A stretch of 64,000 bases of DNA from Palauibacter sp965207805 (lineage in GTDB: Bacteria > Gemmatimonadota > Gemmatimonadetes > Palauibacterales > Palauibacteraceae): contig OZ242312.1 in NCBI GenBank assembly GCA_965207805.1, positions 372,001 to 436,000 on the forward strand. The letters are read 5' to 3'. How positions within the stretch are numbered: position 1 is the stretch's first letter; each line of letters begins with the position of its first letter. Positions 16,983-26,388 of this stretch are shown here, in pieces. The notes under the pieces are model-generated. The model was not told the DNA's origin, made no database searches, and saw nothing but the letters and a program-made list of their open reading frames with translations. Made by a program: the position numbers and the translations under genes.

Positions 16983-19307
16983 GTGATGAACGGCATCGAG
17001 CGCGAGAAGATCGGTCCGCTGACGCTGCGTCTGTGGGGGCTTGTGACGGCCCTCGCCGTGTGGTCCCTCTATCTGCTGACGATCGCGCCGACGACCGGTT
17101 TCTGGGATACGTCGGAGTACGTGACGACGGCGCACATCCTCGGGCTCCCGCACCCGCCGGGGAATCCGGGCTTCGTCCTCGTCGGGCGCGTGTGGACGGT
17201 GCTGCTCGAGTTCACGGGACTCCCGGTCGCGCTCCGCATCAACATCCTCAGCGCCACGCTCTCCGCCGGGGCGAGCTTCTTCTCGTTCCTCGCGGTGGCG
17301 CGCATGGTCGCGCACTTCCGCGAGAACCGGCACGAGATCCTCGTGGCGTCGATGGTCGCGGTGTGGATCGGGGCCACGGCCTTCACCGTGTGGACCCAGT
17401 CGAATCTGAACGAGAAGGTCTACACGCTCTCGCTCTTCGTCGTCTCGCTCGTGAGCTACCTGACGATGCTGTGGGTGGACGAGGCGGATTCGGCGCGCGG
17501 GAACCGGCTGCTCGTGCTGATTGCGCTCCTGCTCGGCCTGGGCTGGTCGAACCACACCATGTCGCTGCTGCCGGGTCCGGCGCTGGCGCTCTTCGTCCTC
17601 CTCCACCGCTGGCGCGCCGCGCTGAACCCGCGCGTTCTCGGGCTGGCCGTCGCCCTGTTCGCCGTCGGCTACTCGGTGCAGCTCCTCTTCGTCCCCATCC
17701 GGTCGGCGCAGAACCCGATCATCGACGAGGCGGACCCGGAGTGTCCGACGCTCATCTCGGCCGTCACGCCGAGCGTGATCGACGACCGGTTCGGGAACAG
17801 CAAGCTCTCGGTCGCGTGCGAGCCGCTGGCCCTGTCGCTGATCCGCGACCAGTACGGTCCGGGGCCGATCACGCAGCGCCAGGCCCCGCTGTCCGCCCAG
17901 TACGCGAACTACTGGCAGTACTTCGACTGGCAGTGGGCGCGCTCGCTGCCGCCGGGCGGCCGGGTCGCCGCGAGCATGCTCTTCCTCTTCCTCGCCCTGG
18001 TCGGTCTGTGGACCCACTTCAAGAGCGACCGGAAGACCTTCGTCTACGCGGGCACGCTCTTCTTCACGGTCACGCTTCTTCTCGTCTTCTATCTCAACTT
18101 CAAGTACGGCTACTCGATGTACCTGGAGGAGGTGCCGAACATCCTCCAGCACGAGGTTCGGGAGCGCGATTACTTCTACATCATCGGCTTCCAGTTATGG
18201 GGGATCTACGCCGGCCTGGGGCTCGTCGCGCTATGGGGCAACTGGACGGTCCCGCCCGGGCGGGGGAGCGCGGTGCCCCGCGACAGAACGCGTCTGCCGG
18301 AAGATCCCCCGTCCGGATTCAGCGCGCGGCACCGGAAGGCGGCGCCGATCCTCGCCGTCGCGCTCGTACCGTTCTTCTTCAACTTCGCGCGCGCGGACCG
18401 GACGGAGGACAGCGCGGCCCGCGACTGGGCGTACAACATCCTGCAGTCGGTCGAGCCGTACGCCGTGCTGTTCACGAACGGGGACAACGACACCTTCCCG
18501 CTCTGGTACCTGCAGGAGGTGGAGGGGATTCGGCGCGACGTGACCGTCATCGTTCACTCCTACCTCGGCACGGACTGGTATCCGAAGCAGTTGCGGTCGC
18601 TGACGACGCCCTGCGAGCCGGGAGTGTCGGCGGCGGACTCCCCGACGACCGTCGTGTGCCAGCGTCCCTTCGATGCGGCGAACGCGGCGAGCCCGTACGT
18701 GGGCGGGGCGGCCCCCTCTCCGACGCGCTCGATCATCGCCCTGAACGATGCGCAGATCGACGGGCTCGCGCCGGGGATCGCGGTCGCCCGGGACACGGCG
18801 TTCCGGGTCTCGAACGCGGTGACGGCGGCCGTGCGCGGCGGGGACTCGATTCTGTATCCCGACATCCTCGTGTTCCACATCATGCAGCAATCGCTGGGGG
18901 ACCGGCCGGTCTACTTCGCGGCGACCGCACCGCCGGTGTACGGGAAGTGGGGGCTGCAGCCGCACCTCGTCCGGCACGGGCTCGCCTTCAAGCTCGTGGA
19001 CGCGCCGCTCGAGGCGACGGAAGATCTCGTGAACCTGCGCGAGTACATGCCGAACACGGTGTCGCCGACGTGGAACGACCGTGCCCGCACCGAGGAACTG
19101 CTGTGGGAGGTGTTCGAGGTCGAAGACGTGCTGGGATGGGAGGAGTGGCCCGAGCCGTCCACGCAGTCGAGCATCCCGGCCCAGTACTACCTCGCCTACT
19201 ACCTGCAGGGCATGACGGAGGAGCACCTGGGCGACGTGGAAGCCGCTGAGCGGGCGTACCAGCGCGCCGACCGTTTCGGGCGGCTCGCCGGCCTCGGCGT
19301 GCCGTAG
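16983..19307 (+). CDS. DUF2723 multi-pass membrane protein, first copy
   Basis: This 774-residue integral membrane protein has the DUF2723 N-terminus (APTTGFWDTSEYVTTAHILG then LPHPPGNPGFVLVGR) and roughly 10-12 hydrophobic segments. A C-terminal soluble part contains NGDNDTFPLWYLQEVEGIRR. The family is related in fold to GT-C glycosyltransferases; the Asp/Glu pair in WDTSEY is in the place of the catalytic acidic residue of that class. A lipid-linked sugar transferase role is therefore inferred. The start may be GTG 16983 or ATG 16986. A close paralogue follows immediately. Confidence 0.85.
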   Translation: MMNGIEREKIGPLTLRLWGLVTALAVWSLYLLTIAPTTGFWDTSEYVTTAHILGLPHPPGNPGFVLVGRVWTVLLEFTGLPVALRINILSATLSAGASFFSFLAVARMVAHFRENRHEILVASMVAVWIGATAFTVWTQSNLNEKVYTLSLFVVSLVSYLTMLWVDEADSARGNRLLVLIALLLGLGWSNHTMSLLPGPALALFVLLHRWRAALNPRVLGLAVALFAVGYSVQLLFVPIRSAQNPIIDEADPECPTLISAVTPSVIDDRFGNSKLSVACEPLALSLIRDQYGPGPITQRQAPLSAQYANYWQYFDWQWARSLPPGGRVAASMLFLFLALVGLWTHFKSDRKTFVYAGTLFFTVTLLLVFYLNFKYGYSMYLEEVPNILQHEVRERDYFYIIGFQLWGIYAGLGLVALWGNWTVPPGRGSAVPRDRTRLPEDPPSGFSARHRKAAPILAVALVPFFFNFARADRTEDSAARDWAYNILQSVEPYAVLFTNGDNDTFPLWYLQEVEGIRRDVTVIVHSYLGTDWYPKQLRSLTTPCEPGVSAADSPTTVVCQRPFDAANAASPYVGGAAPSPTRSIIALNDAQIDGLAPGIAVARDTAFRVSNAVTAAVRGGDSILYPDILVFHIMQQSLGDRPVYFAATAPPVYGKWGLQPHLVRHGLAFKLVDAPLEATEDLVNLREYMPNTVSPTWNDRARTEELLWEVFEVEDVLGWEEWPEPSTQSSIPAQYYLAYYLQGMTEEHLGDVEAAERAYQRADRFGRLAGLGVP

Positions 19308-19309
19308 CC

Positions 19310-21601
19310 GTGAGCGGGATCGAACAGGAGAAGGTCGGCCCGCTGACGCTGCGGGTCTGGGCGTTGCTGACGGCGCTCGCCGTCTGGGCGCTATATCTCC
19401 TGACCCTGGCGCCGACGGTCGGTTTCTGGGACGCGTCGGAGTACGTGACAACGGCGCACATCCTCGGACTCCCCCACCCGCCGGGGAATCCGCTCTTCGT
19501 GATCGTCGGCCGCGCGTGGGACCTGCTGACGGGATTCACCGGCCTCCCCGTCGCGCTCCGGATCAACGCGCTCGGCGCCACGCTCTCCGCCGGGGCGAGC
19601 TTCTTCTGGTTCCTGGCGGTCGTCCGCATGGTCGCGCGTTTCCGCGAGAACCGGCACGAGGTGCTCGTCGCCGCGGTCGCCGCGGTGTGGATCGGGGCCA
19701 CGGCCTTCACCGTCTGGACCCAGTCGAACCTCAACGAGAAGGTCTATCCCCTCTCGATGTTCGTCGTGGCTCTCGTGAGCTACCTGGCCATGGTCTGGAT
19801 GGAGCAGGCGGACACGGTGCGCGGGAACCGCCTCCTCGTGCTCATCGCGCTGGTCCTCGGCCTGGGGTGGGCGAACCACACGATGTCGATGCTGCCGGGG
19901 CTGGCGTTGGCCGCGTTCGTGCTGCTGCATCGGTGGCGCGCCTTCCTGAACCCGCGCGTCCTGGGGCTCGGCGCGGCGCTGCTCGCCGTGGGCTACTCCC
20001 TGCAGTTCCTCTTCGTCCCCATCCGTTCGGCGCAGAACCCGATCATCGACGAGGCGGACCCGGAGTGTCCCTCGCTCGTCTCGGCCGTCACGCCGCGGCG
20101 GATCACCGACCAGTACGGGCAGAGCAAGCTCGCCGTGGCGTGCGAGCCGCTCGCCCTCTCGCTGATCCGAGACCAGTACGCCCCGACCCCGATCACCGAG
20201 CGCCAGGCCCCGCTGACCGCCCAGATGGCGAACTACTGGCAGTACTTCGACTGGCAGTGGGCGCGGTCGCTGCCGCCGGGCGGCCGGCTCGGCGCGAGCG
20301 TCCTCTTCCTCTTCCTCGCCCTGGTCGGCCTCTGGACCCATGTGCGAAAGGACCGCAAGACGTTCGTCTACGCGGGCACGCTCCTGTTCACCGTCACGCT
20401 GCTGCTCGTTTACTACCTCAACTTCCGGTACGGCTACTCGATGTACTGGGAGGAAGCGCCGCTCCTCGCGGCCCACGAGGTCCGCGAGCGGGACTACTTC
20501 TTCATCATCGGCTTCCAGTTGTGGGGGATCTACGCCGGGCTCGGACTCGCCGCCCTGTGGGGACGGTGGACCGCGGCGCGCGACCCGGCCCCGCTGCCGG
20601 CGGGGTTCGGCCCCCGGCACCGGAAGGCGGCCGCGCTCCTCGCGCTCGGTCTCATCCCCTTCTTCTTCAACTTCGGCCAGGCCGACCGAACGGGGGACCG
20701 CGCTGCCCGCAACCTGGCGTACAACATGCTGCAGTCCGTCGAACCGTACGCCGTGCTGTTCACCTACGGCGACAACGACACCTTCCCGCTCTGGTATCTG
20801 CAGGAGGTGGAGGGACTCCGGCGCGACGTGACGGTCATCGTCCAGTCCTATCTCGGGACGGACTGGTACCACCGGCAACTGCGGCGGCTGACGGAGCCGT
20901 GCGAGCCGGGAGAGTCCGCGGAGGATTCCCCGACGACCGTCGTGTGCCAGCGCGCGTTCGATCCGGCGACGGCGGCGGATCTGTACGCGGAGATGGCCGC
21001 GACGCCGCCGACGCGTTCGGCCATCCCGCCGTCCGACACGGGGATCGATGCCCTCGCGCGGGGACAGATCATCCCCGAGGACTCGACCTACCGGCTCTCC
21101 GACTGGATCGCGGGCCCGCTACGGGAAGGCGACGTCTTTTCGCCGGCGGAACTCCGGGTGCTCCAGATCGCGCGGCAGTCGCTGGGGGACCGGCCGGTCT
21201 ACTTCGCGGCGACGGCCTCGCCGGTATACGGCAAATGGGGCCTGCAGCCGCACCTCGTCCGGCAGGGGCTCGCCTTCAAGCTCGTGGATGGACCGCTCGA
21301 GGAATCCGGGACGCTCGTCGACCTGAGCGAATACTTTCCCGATTCGCCGCTGCCGACGTGGAACGACCGGCTCCGCACCGGGGAGCTGCTGGAAGACGTA
21401 TTTCTCGTGGATGACATCCTGGCATGGAACAGGTGGCCGGATCCGTCCACGAGGTCGAACATCCCCGGCGCCTACTACATGGCGCACGCCTTCCAGGGAG
21501 TTTCCGAGGAGTTGTACGGGAATACGGAAGCTGCCGAGTGGGCCTACCGGCGGGCGAACCATTTCGCGCGGCTCACCGGCCTCGGTACGACCTCTGACTG
21601 A
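19310..21601 (+). CDS. DUF2723 multi-pass membrane protein, second copy
   Basis: A 763-residue paralogue of the previous protein, starting with a GTG two bases after its stop codon. N-termini align closely (MSGIEQEKVGPLTLRVWALL against MNGIEREKIGPLTLRLWGLV), as do the WDASEY and GDNDTFPLWYLQEVEGLRR blocks. Divergence is concentrated in the soluble C-terminal part around 20970-21130. The pair is a recent tandem duplication, so the two proteins may act on different substrates or as a dimer. It shares the putative GT-C role. Confidence 0.85.
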   Translation: MSGIEQEKVGPLTLRVWALLTALAVWALYLLTLAPTVGFWDASEYVTTAHILGLPHPPGNPLFVIVGRAWDLLTGFTGLPVALRINALGATLSAGASFFWFLAVVRMVARFRENRHEVLVAAVAAVWIGATAFTVWTQSNLNEKVYPLSMFVVALVSYLAMVWMEQADTVRGNRLLVLIALVLGLGWANHTMSMLPGLALAAFVLLHRWRAFLNPRVLGLGAALLAVGYSLQFLFVPIRSAQNPIIDEADPECPSLVSAVTPRRITDQYGQSKLAVACEPLALSLIRDQYAPTPITERQAPLTAQMANYWQYFDWQWARSLPPGGRLGASVLFLFLALVGLWTHVRKDRKTFVYAGTLLFTVTLLLVYYLNFRYGYSMYWEEAPLLAAHEVRERDYFFIIGFQLWGIYAGLGLAALWGRWTAARDPAPLPAGFGPRHRKAAALLALGLIPFFFNFGQADRTGDRAARNLAYNMLQSVEPYAVLFTYGDNDTFPLWYLQEVEGLRRDVTVIVQSYLGTDWYHRQLRRLTEPCEPGESAEDSPTTVVCQRAFDPATAADLYAEMAATPPTRSAIPPSDTGIDALARGQIIPEDSTYRLSDWIAGPLREGDVFSPAELRVLQIARQSLGDRPVYFAATASPVYGKWGLQPHLVRQGLAFKLVDGPLEESGTLVDLSEYFPDSPLPTWNDRLRTGELLEDVFLVDDILAWNRWPDPSTRSNIPGAYYMAHAFQGVSEELYGNTEAAEWAYRRANHFARLTGLGTTSD

Positions 21602-21788
21602 GCCGCCCTTCCCCATCTGACGGGGTCCGGAGTCCGGGTTCTCCGGCCGGTAACGCTCCGCTCACTGCCTTCACGCCGTCTTTGTCGTCCCCCCCCAAAT
21701 AGGTGATACCGGGGCAACGGTCGGGTGCTTAAAAAGCATGCGTTCGATTTCCGTCTGAACGCTGAATCCCACACAGGACCGTCCCGAT

Positions 21789-24700
21789 ATGCCCGACATG
21801 ACGTCCGTTCTCCTCCGCCTCCACCTCACCCCCCCCCCCCCAATGAGGCGGTATCCGGCGGGCAGAGGGGCATCTCGACCTGCAGAGAGGCACGCTCGGA
21901 GGGAACGCAGCGGGGCACTACGGGACGGGCGGCGACGGGCGATCCCGGCGCTCGCCATGGCCGTGCTGGCGCTGTTCGCGGCGTTCGGGCCGGCGGCGGC
22001 GCAGACGAGCGTCAAGCTGGTGGGCAACACCAGCTTTCCGGGCGGCAACGCAACTTTAGCATTTGACTACGCGCAGGCGTTCACCACCGGCAGCCACGGC
22101 CTGGGCTACAAGCTGACCAGCGCGCGTATCCGCTTTCGTGAGGATCCGTCGCTCGACGCGACATCGGTAACATACGACGTGAGTATCCGGACCGACGCGG
22201 CCGGCCTGCCGGGCGCCACGCTGGGCACGCTGACCAACCCGGCCGCTTTGGCCGACGGTCTCAACACGTATACGGCGTCCGGCGGCGGCATCGACCTGGC
22301 CGCCAACACGACGTACTGGGTGGTGTTCGACGTGCACAGCGTCGGGAATCCAAACAAGTGGCGGATTTCGATCACAACCAGGACCGCCGAGGATCCGGGC
22401 GCTGCGGCGGGGTGGAGCATCGCCGACGACCAGCAGTCACGAGCCAACACTGCAACGACTTGGGCTCCTTTCAGCTTCCCCACGCAGATGGAAGTCCACG
22501 GCTACGCGAAGACGCCTCCGCCTCCTCTGCGACCGGGGCGGCCGTCGCCGCCGGTGGTGACGACGGCATCGGAGACGAGCCTGACGGTGAGCTGGAGCGC
22601 GCCATCGGGCGGGGCCGCGGTGACGGACTACGACCTTCGCTACTACGCGGGGACGGCGGACCCGGCGGACCCGGCGGACTGGATCGAGGAGGGGGAGCCG
22701 AACGGCCCTCCGGACCCGGGCACGTCGACGACGGCGACGATCACCGGCCTGTCGCCGGGCACGTCGTACCGGGTGCAGGTGCGCGCCGCGTCGGGCGGCC
22801 GGGAGGGCCCCTGGTCCGGGAGCGGCGCCACGGCGGCGGCGGTGACGTTGAGGAGCGGCTTTGGGGGGGAGGGCTCGCCGGTGACGTTCACGGCGCAGCT
22901 GTCGCGGGCGGTCGGCTCCGACGTGGTGCTGGGCTGGTCGACCGGGCCTGACGAAGGGCCGTATGTCCAGGGGGCGACGCCGGGCGAAGACTACACGCCG
23001 GTGACGGACGGGCGGGTGACGATCCCCGCGGGCGAGACTCGGGCGACGTTCTCGGTGGAGACGCTGGCGGACTCCAGGGAGGAGGAGGACGAGACGTTCA
23101 GGGTCACCATCGTCGGGATCGACCTTCCGGAGGGGGTTGTGATCGCGGAGCCGTCGGCGGTGGGCACGATCCTGGGACGGGTGGACCTGCCGCCGCTCAA
23201 CTTCGTGACGGTGGAGGGCGGCTCGGCGGCGGAGGGCTCGCCGGTGACGTTCACGGCGATGGTGTCCCCGCCTGCGGGCTCCGACGTGGTGCTGCGCTGG
23301 GTCACGAGCCGGGACCATACGCGCGGCGCGCGGCAGGCGACTCCCGGTAGCGACTACACGGCGGTCAGTGATGGGCGGGTGCGGATCGCGGCGGGCGCGA
23401 CGGAGGCGACGTTCTCGGTGGCGACGGTTCAGGACACGTTGGAGGAGGGCGACGAGACGTTCCGGGTGATCATCAGCGAGTTCGCCCTGCCGGACCGGGT
23501 GGGGATCGAGACCTGGTCGGCGGTGGGCACGATCGAGGACTACACGCCGCCGCCGAACGAGGCGCCGGCGTTCGAGCCGTCGGAGTACGCCTTCGAGCTG
23601 CGGGAGAACGTGGACGGGAGCGCGCAGCCGGTGGGGCTGGGCACGGTGTCGGCGGCGGATCCGGACGGCGACGAGCTGTCCTACGAACTGGCGTCGGGCG
23701 ACGCCTCGCGGTTCGCGGTCGGCGAGGCCGACGGCGCGGTGTCGTACACGGGTCCCGGCGAGGACTACGAGACGGAGCCGAACGTCCACGAGCTGACGGT
23801 GCGCGCGAGCGATCCGGCCGGCGCGTCGGCGGAGGCGCTCGTGACGGTGACGGTCGTGAACGAGAACGAGTTGCCGGGGACGGCGGACGACGCGGCGTCG
23901 ACGGACGAGGATGTGGCGGTCACGGTGGACGTGCTGGCCAACGACACGGACGTCGACGGGGACAGCCTGCGCGTGGCCTCGGTGTCGGCACCGGAGAACG
24001 GGACGACTGAGGTGACGGCGGCCGGTGGCGTGCTGTACACGCCGGCGGCGAACTGGCACGGCACGGACCGCTTCACCTACACGGCGGAGGACGGGAACGG
24101 CGGGACGTCGGAGGCGTCGGTCGAGGTGACGGTGCGGCCGGTGAACGACGTGCCGGAGGCGGCGGGCGACACGGCGTCCACGAATGAGGACGAGGCGGTG
24201 GCGGTGGACGTGCTGGCCAACGACACGGACGTCGACGGGGACAGCCTGCGGGTGGCGTCGGTGTCGGCGCCGGAGAACGGGACGGCGGCGGTCGCGGTGG
24301 GCGGAGTGCTGTACACGCCGTCGGCGAACTGGCACGGGACGGACTCGTTCACCTACGAGGTGGACGACGGGAACGGCGGGACGGCGTCGGCGTCGGTCGA
24401 GGTGACGGTGTCGCCGGTCAACGACGTGCCGGAGGCTGCGGGCGACTCGGCGTCAACGGTCGAGGATGAAGCGGTGACCGTGGACGTGCTGGCCAACGAC
24501 ACGGACCCCGACGGGGACGGCCTGCGCGTGGCGTCGGTGTCGGCGCCGGAGAACGGGACGACGGAGGTCACGGCCGGCGGTGTGCTGTACACGCCCGAGG
24601 CGAACTGGCACGGGACGGACCGCTTCACGTACGTGGCCGACGACGGGAACGGCGGGACGGCGGAGGCGTCGGTCGAGGTGACGGTGTCGCCGGCGAACGA

Positions 24701-24935
24701 CGCGCCGGTGGCGGTCGGCACGATCCCGGCGCAGTCGCTCGAGGAGGGTGGCGAGGCGGTGCGGATCGAACTGGGGCCGTTCTTCGATGACCTGGACGGG
24801 GATGCGCTGTCGTACAGCACCGTGTCGTCGGATCCATCGGTGGCGGAGGCGTCGGTCGCGGGGACAGTGCTGACGCTGGTGCCGGTGGGCTACGGGACGG
24901 CGACGGTGAAGGTGTGCTACAACGAGATAAAGTGA
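21789..24935 (+). CDS. Large surface protein, N-terminal fragment (Calx-beta/tandem-95 repeats), split by integrative element
   Basis: This is the 5' part (1,048 codons) of a surface protein cut by an inserted element. Domains in order are: signal peptide (AMAVLALFAAFGPAAAQ), a beta-sandwich domain, fibronectin type III (SETSLTVSWSAPSGGAAVTD), two Calx-beta-like domains (each with AEGSPVTFTA or GEGSPVTFTA), a cadherin-like domain, and three tandem-95-type repeats of about 88 residues (each with VDVLANDTD and NWHGTD). A further domain begins before the frame breaks. The last native residues are GYGTATV; the next nine codons to the stop (KVCYNEIK) come from the element. The ATG at 21789 follows AGGA; a C13 tract lies 40 bases later. 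The rest of the protein is at 29180-30721. Confidence 0.85.
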   Translation: MPDMTSVLLRLHLTPPPPMRRYPAGRGASRPAERHARRERSGALRDGRRRAIPALAMAVLALFAAFGPAAAQTSVKLVGNTSFPGGNATLAFDYAQAFTTGSHGLGYKLTSARIRFREDPSLDATSVTYDVSIRTDAAGLPGATLGTLTNPAALADGLNTYTASGGGIDLAANTTYWVVFDVHSVGNPNKWRISITTRTAEDPGAAAGWSIADDQQSRANTATTWAPFSFPTQMEVHGYAKTPPPPLRPGRPSPPVVTTASETSLTVSWSAPSGGAAVTDYDLRYYAGTADPADPADWIEEGEPNGPPDPGTSTTATITGLSPGTSYRVQVRAASGGREGPWSGSGATAAAVTLRSGFGGEGSPVTFTAQLSRAVGSDVVLGWSTGPDEGPYVQGATPGEDYTPVTDGRVTIPAGETRATFSVETLADSREEEDETFRVTIVGIDLPEGVVIAEPSAVGTILGRVDLPPLNFVTVEGGSAAEGSPVTFTAMVSPPAGSDVVLRWVTSRDHTRGARQATPGSDYTAVSDGRVRIAAGATEATFSVATVQDTLEEGDETFRVIISEFALPDRVGIETWSAVGTIEDYTPPPNEAPAFEPSEYAFELRENVDGSAQPVGLGTVSAADPDGDELSYELASGDASRFAVGEADGAVSYTGPGEDYETEPNVHELTVRASDPAGASAEALVTVTVVNENELPGTADDAASTDEDVAVTVDVLANDTDVDGDSLRVASVSAPENGTTEVTAAGGVLYTPAANWHGTDRFTYTAEDGNGGTSEASVEVTVRPVNDVPEAAGDTASTNEDEAVAVDVLANDTDVDGDSLRVASVSAPENGTAAVAVGGVLYTPSANWHGTDSFTYEVDDGNGGTASASVEVTVSPVNDVPEAAGDSASTVEDEAVTVDVLANDTDPDGDGLRVASVSAPENGTTEVTAGGVLYTPEANWHGTDRFTYVADDGNGGTAEASVEVTVSPANDAPVAVGTIPAQSLEEGGEAVRIELGPFFDDLDGDALSYSTVSSDPSVAEASVAGTVLTLVPVGYGTATVKVCYNEIK
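21829..21841 (+). repeat. C13 homopolymer near the start of the surface protein gene
   Basis: Thirteen consecutive cytosines encode part of Thr-Pro4 and end one base before an in-frame ATG at 21843. Runs of this length are prone to slipped-strand mispairing. A change of one or two bases would shift the frame of translation begun at 21789, while starts after the tract would be unaffected. Confidence 0.85.
23875..24690 (+). repeat. Three tandem-95-type domain repeats
   Basis: Three consecutive units of about 264 bp encode near-identical domains; conserved blocks are VDVLANDTD, RVASVSAPENGT, VLYTP and NWHGTD. High DNA identity between units would allow expansion or loss by recombination. Confidence 0.85.
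24902..24909 (+). repeat. Left core repeat of the integrative element (attL)
   Basis: GACGGTGA lies where the surface protein sequence stops matching its C-terminal continuation. The same 8 bases, in the same codon phase, occur at 29212-29219. Flanking bases match partly: 14 of 18 positions if ACGGCGACGGTGAAGGTG is set against ACAGTGACGGTGACCGTG. Confidence 0.7.
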
Positions 24936-24951
24936 TGATATGAAATCACTT
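24930..24951. other. Inverted repeat just inside the left element end
   Basis: AAGTGAT (24930-24936) and ATCACTT (24945-24951) form a perfect 7-bp inverted repeat around an AT-rich 8-base spacer, about 25 bases from the core. It may be an integrase or accessory-protein arm site. Confidence 0.35.
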
Positions 24952-25095
24952 ACAGAATTGGCCGCCGCATGGTTACCTCATTGCATCCCCCTTCGCGAAC
25001 GGGAATCCAATCGACCTCATCGGACGTCATCGGAGTCTAACGATCTTCTTCGTTGGGCAGACACAGCACGTTTCCAAGGCCCCGCTGCGGTACCG

Positions 25096-26388
25096 CTACG
25101 GGCATGTCGGGCCAATGCTACGTTTCTCGATGGTCGCTAGCCACGCTTGGAAGGCGTCGTCGCTTGGAGCGCAGAGCCCCGTACGCCTCCAATTGAAGCT
25201 CTTGAGTTGCAGGTTCGTAAATTCGCTGGGCAGCGGCCCGGCGAGTCCGGGGTTCGAGGCTATCGAGAGCTCGGTGAGGTTGGAAAGCTCGCCCAGTTCG
25301 GGGGGGACGGAACCAACCAAGTCATTCCCCCAGACATACAACAGTTCAAGATTCGTGAGGCCACCCAGTTCCGGAGGAATCGGGCCGGACAGGTCGTTTG
25401 CGGAAAGCGCGAGGTGCGTGAGATTCTGGAGCCTTCCAAGATCCTTCGGAATGGGACCGGACAACTGGTTCTGGTCGAGCCTCAGATACCAAAGGTCCGC
25501 GAGGTTGCCCAGCGACGCCGGAATGGGGCCGGACAGCTGGTTCTGTTGGAGTTGCAGCATCTCAAGGTCCGCAAGGTCGCCCAGCGAGGACGGAATTGGA
25601 CCGGTCAGGGTGTTCTCGGAAAGGAGAAGTTCCGTCAGGCTGTGAAGTCCACCGAGTTCCGGGGGAATCGGACCGGACAACTGGTTGTCGTCAAGCCTGA
25701 GATGCACGAGGTTGGAGAGGTTCCCCAGTTCGGGTGGAATGGGGCCGGTCAAATCGTTTGAGGACAACAACAGCGCACGGAGCTTCGTAAGCGTGCCTAG
25801 TTCATGGGGTATGGGGCCGCTGAAACCGTTTTCGTAAGCCCAAAGCGTCCGCAGATTGGTCAGTTTCCCCATATCAGCCGGAATCGGGCCAGTCAGTTGA
25901 TTCGAGAAGATGTTCAGGTCTTGGAGTCTGGGCAGCCCGTCCCACCCCGATGTTGGGAGTCGGCCCTTTAGGAGGTTGCGATCGAGAGCGAGTCGTATCA
26001 GCTCTCCCATCTGCAGTGCCGAGGCCGGGAAAGCGCCCTCTAGGTTGTTGTCTTCGAGATACAATTGCTGAACTCTGGGGTAGGCGCCGAGGCCCGACGT
26101 CAAAACACCGTACCAGCGCCAGATAGGTGCTTCGGACAGCCATCTGCCCGACCCATGCCATTGCGGCCCGTTCGTATCGCGGTACAGCCGCTCAAGATGG
26201 GCTCGATCATTGGGCACCGAGAGTCCGCCTGGGCGTACGCCTGGGCCTACCTCTGTTGGCTGCTCGCAGGCGAGCAGGAGCAAAAGCGTAGACGGCACGA
26301 GGATGAAGAGAAGCCGTAATCGTTGATGCGCCAACAGTTTTTCCCGATCCGGATACGAGCCTGCCCCCGGCGAGGGATGTAGCCCCAT
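25096..26388 (-). CDS. Plant-type leucine-rich-repeat lipoprotein (element cargo)
   Basis: This is a 430-residue lipoprotein with a long signal (LRLLFILVPSTLLLLLAC, lipidated Cys about 41). A capping region (DTNGPQWHGSGRWLSEAPI) follows, then about eleven 24-residue LRR units of the plant type, each close to NLSNLVHLRLDDNQLSGPIP. The array ends in a C-terminal cap with two cysteines. Such LRRs bind proteins or glycans at the cell surface. The start at 26388 leaves an extended N-terminus; an internal start nearer the hydrophobic core is possible. It is the main cargo of the inserted element and may serve adhesion or recognition. Confidence 0.85.
   Translation of the reverse strand: MGLHPSPGAGSYPDREKLLAHQRLRLLFILVPSTLLLLLACEQPTEVGPGVRPGGLSVPNDRAHLERLYRDTNGPQWHGSGRWLSEAPIWRWYGVLTSGLGAYPRVQQLYLEDNNLEGAFPASALQMGELIRLALDRNLLKGRLPTSGWDGLPRLQDLNIFSNQLTGPIPADMGKLTNLRTLWAYENGFSGPIPHELGTLTKLRALLLSSNDLTGPIPPELGNLSNLVHLRLDDNQLSGPIPPELGGLHSLTELLLSENTLTGPIPSSLGDLADLEMLQLQQNQLSGPIPASLGNLADLWYLRLDQNQLSGPIPKDLGRLQNLTHLALSANDLSGPIPPELGGLTNLELLYVWGNDLVGSVPPELGELSNLTELSIASNPGLAGPLPSEFTNLQLKSFNWRRTGLCAPSDDAFQAWLATIEKRSIGPTCP

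Noticed and set aside
17033..19249. Long alternative frames inside both DUF2723 genes
   Set aside because: They appear at equivalent places in both paralogues only because the parent DNA is duplicated; the products are Arg/Pro/Gly-rich and lack motifs.
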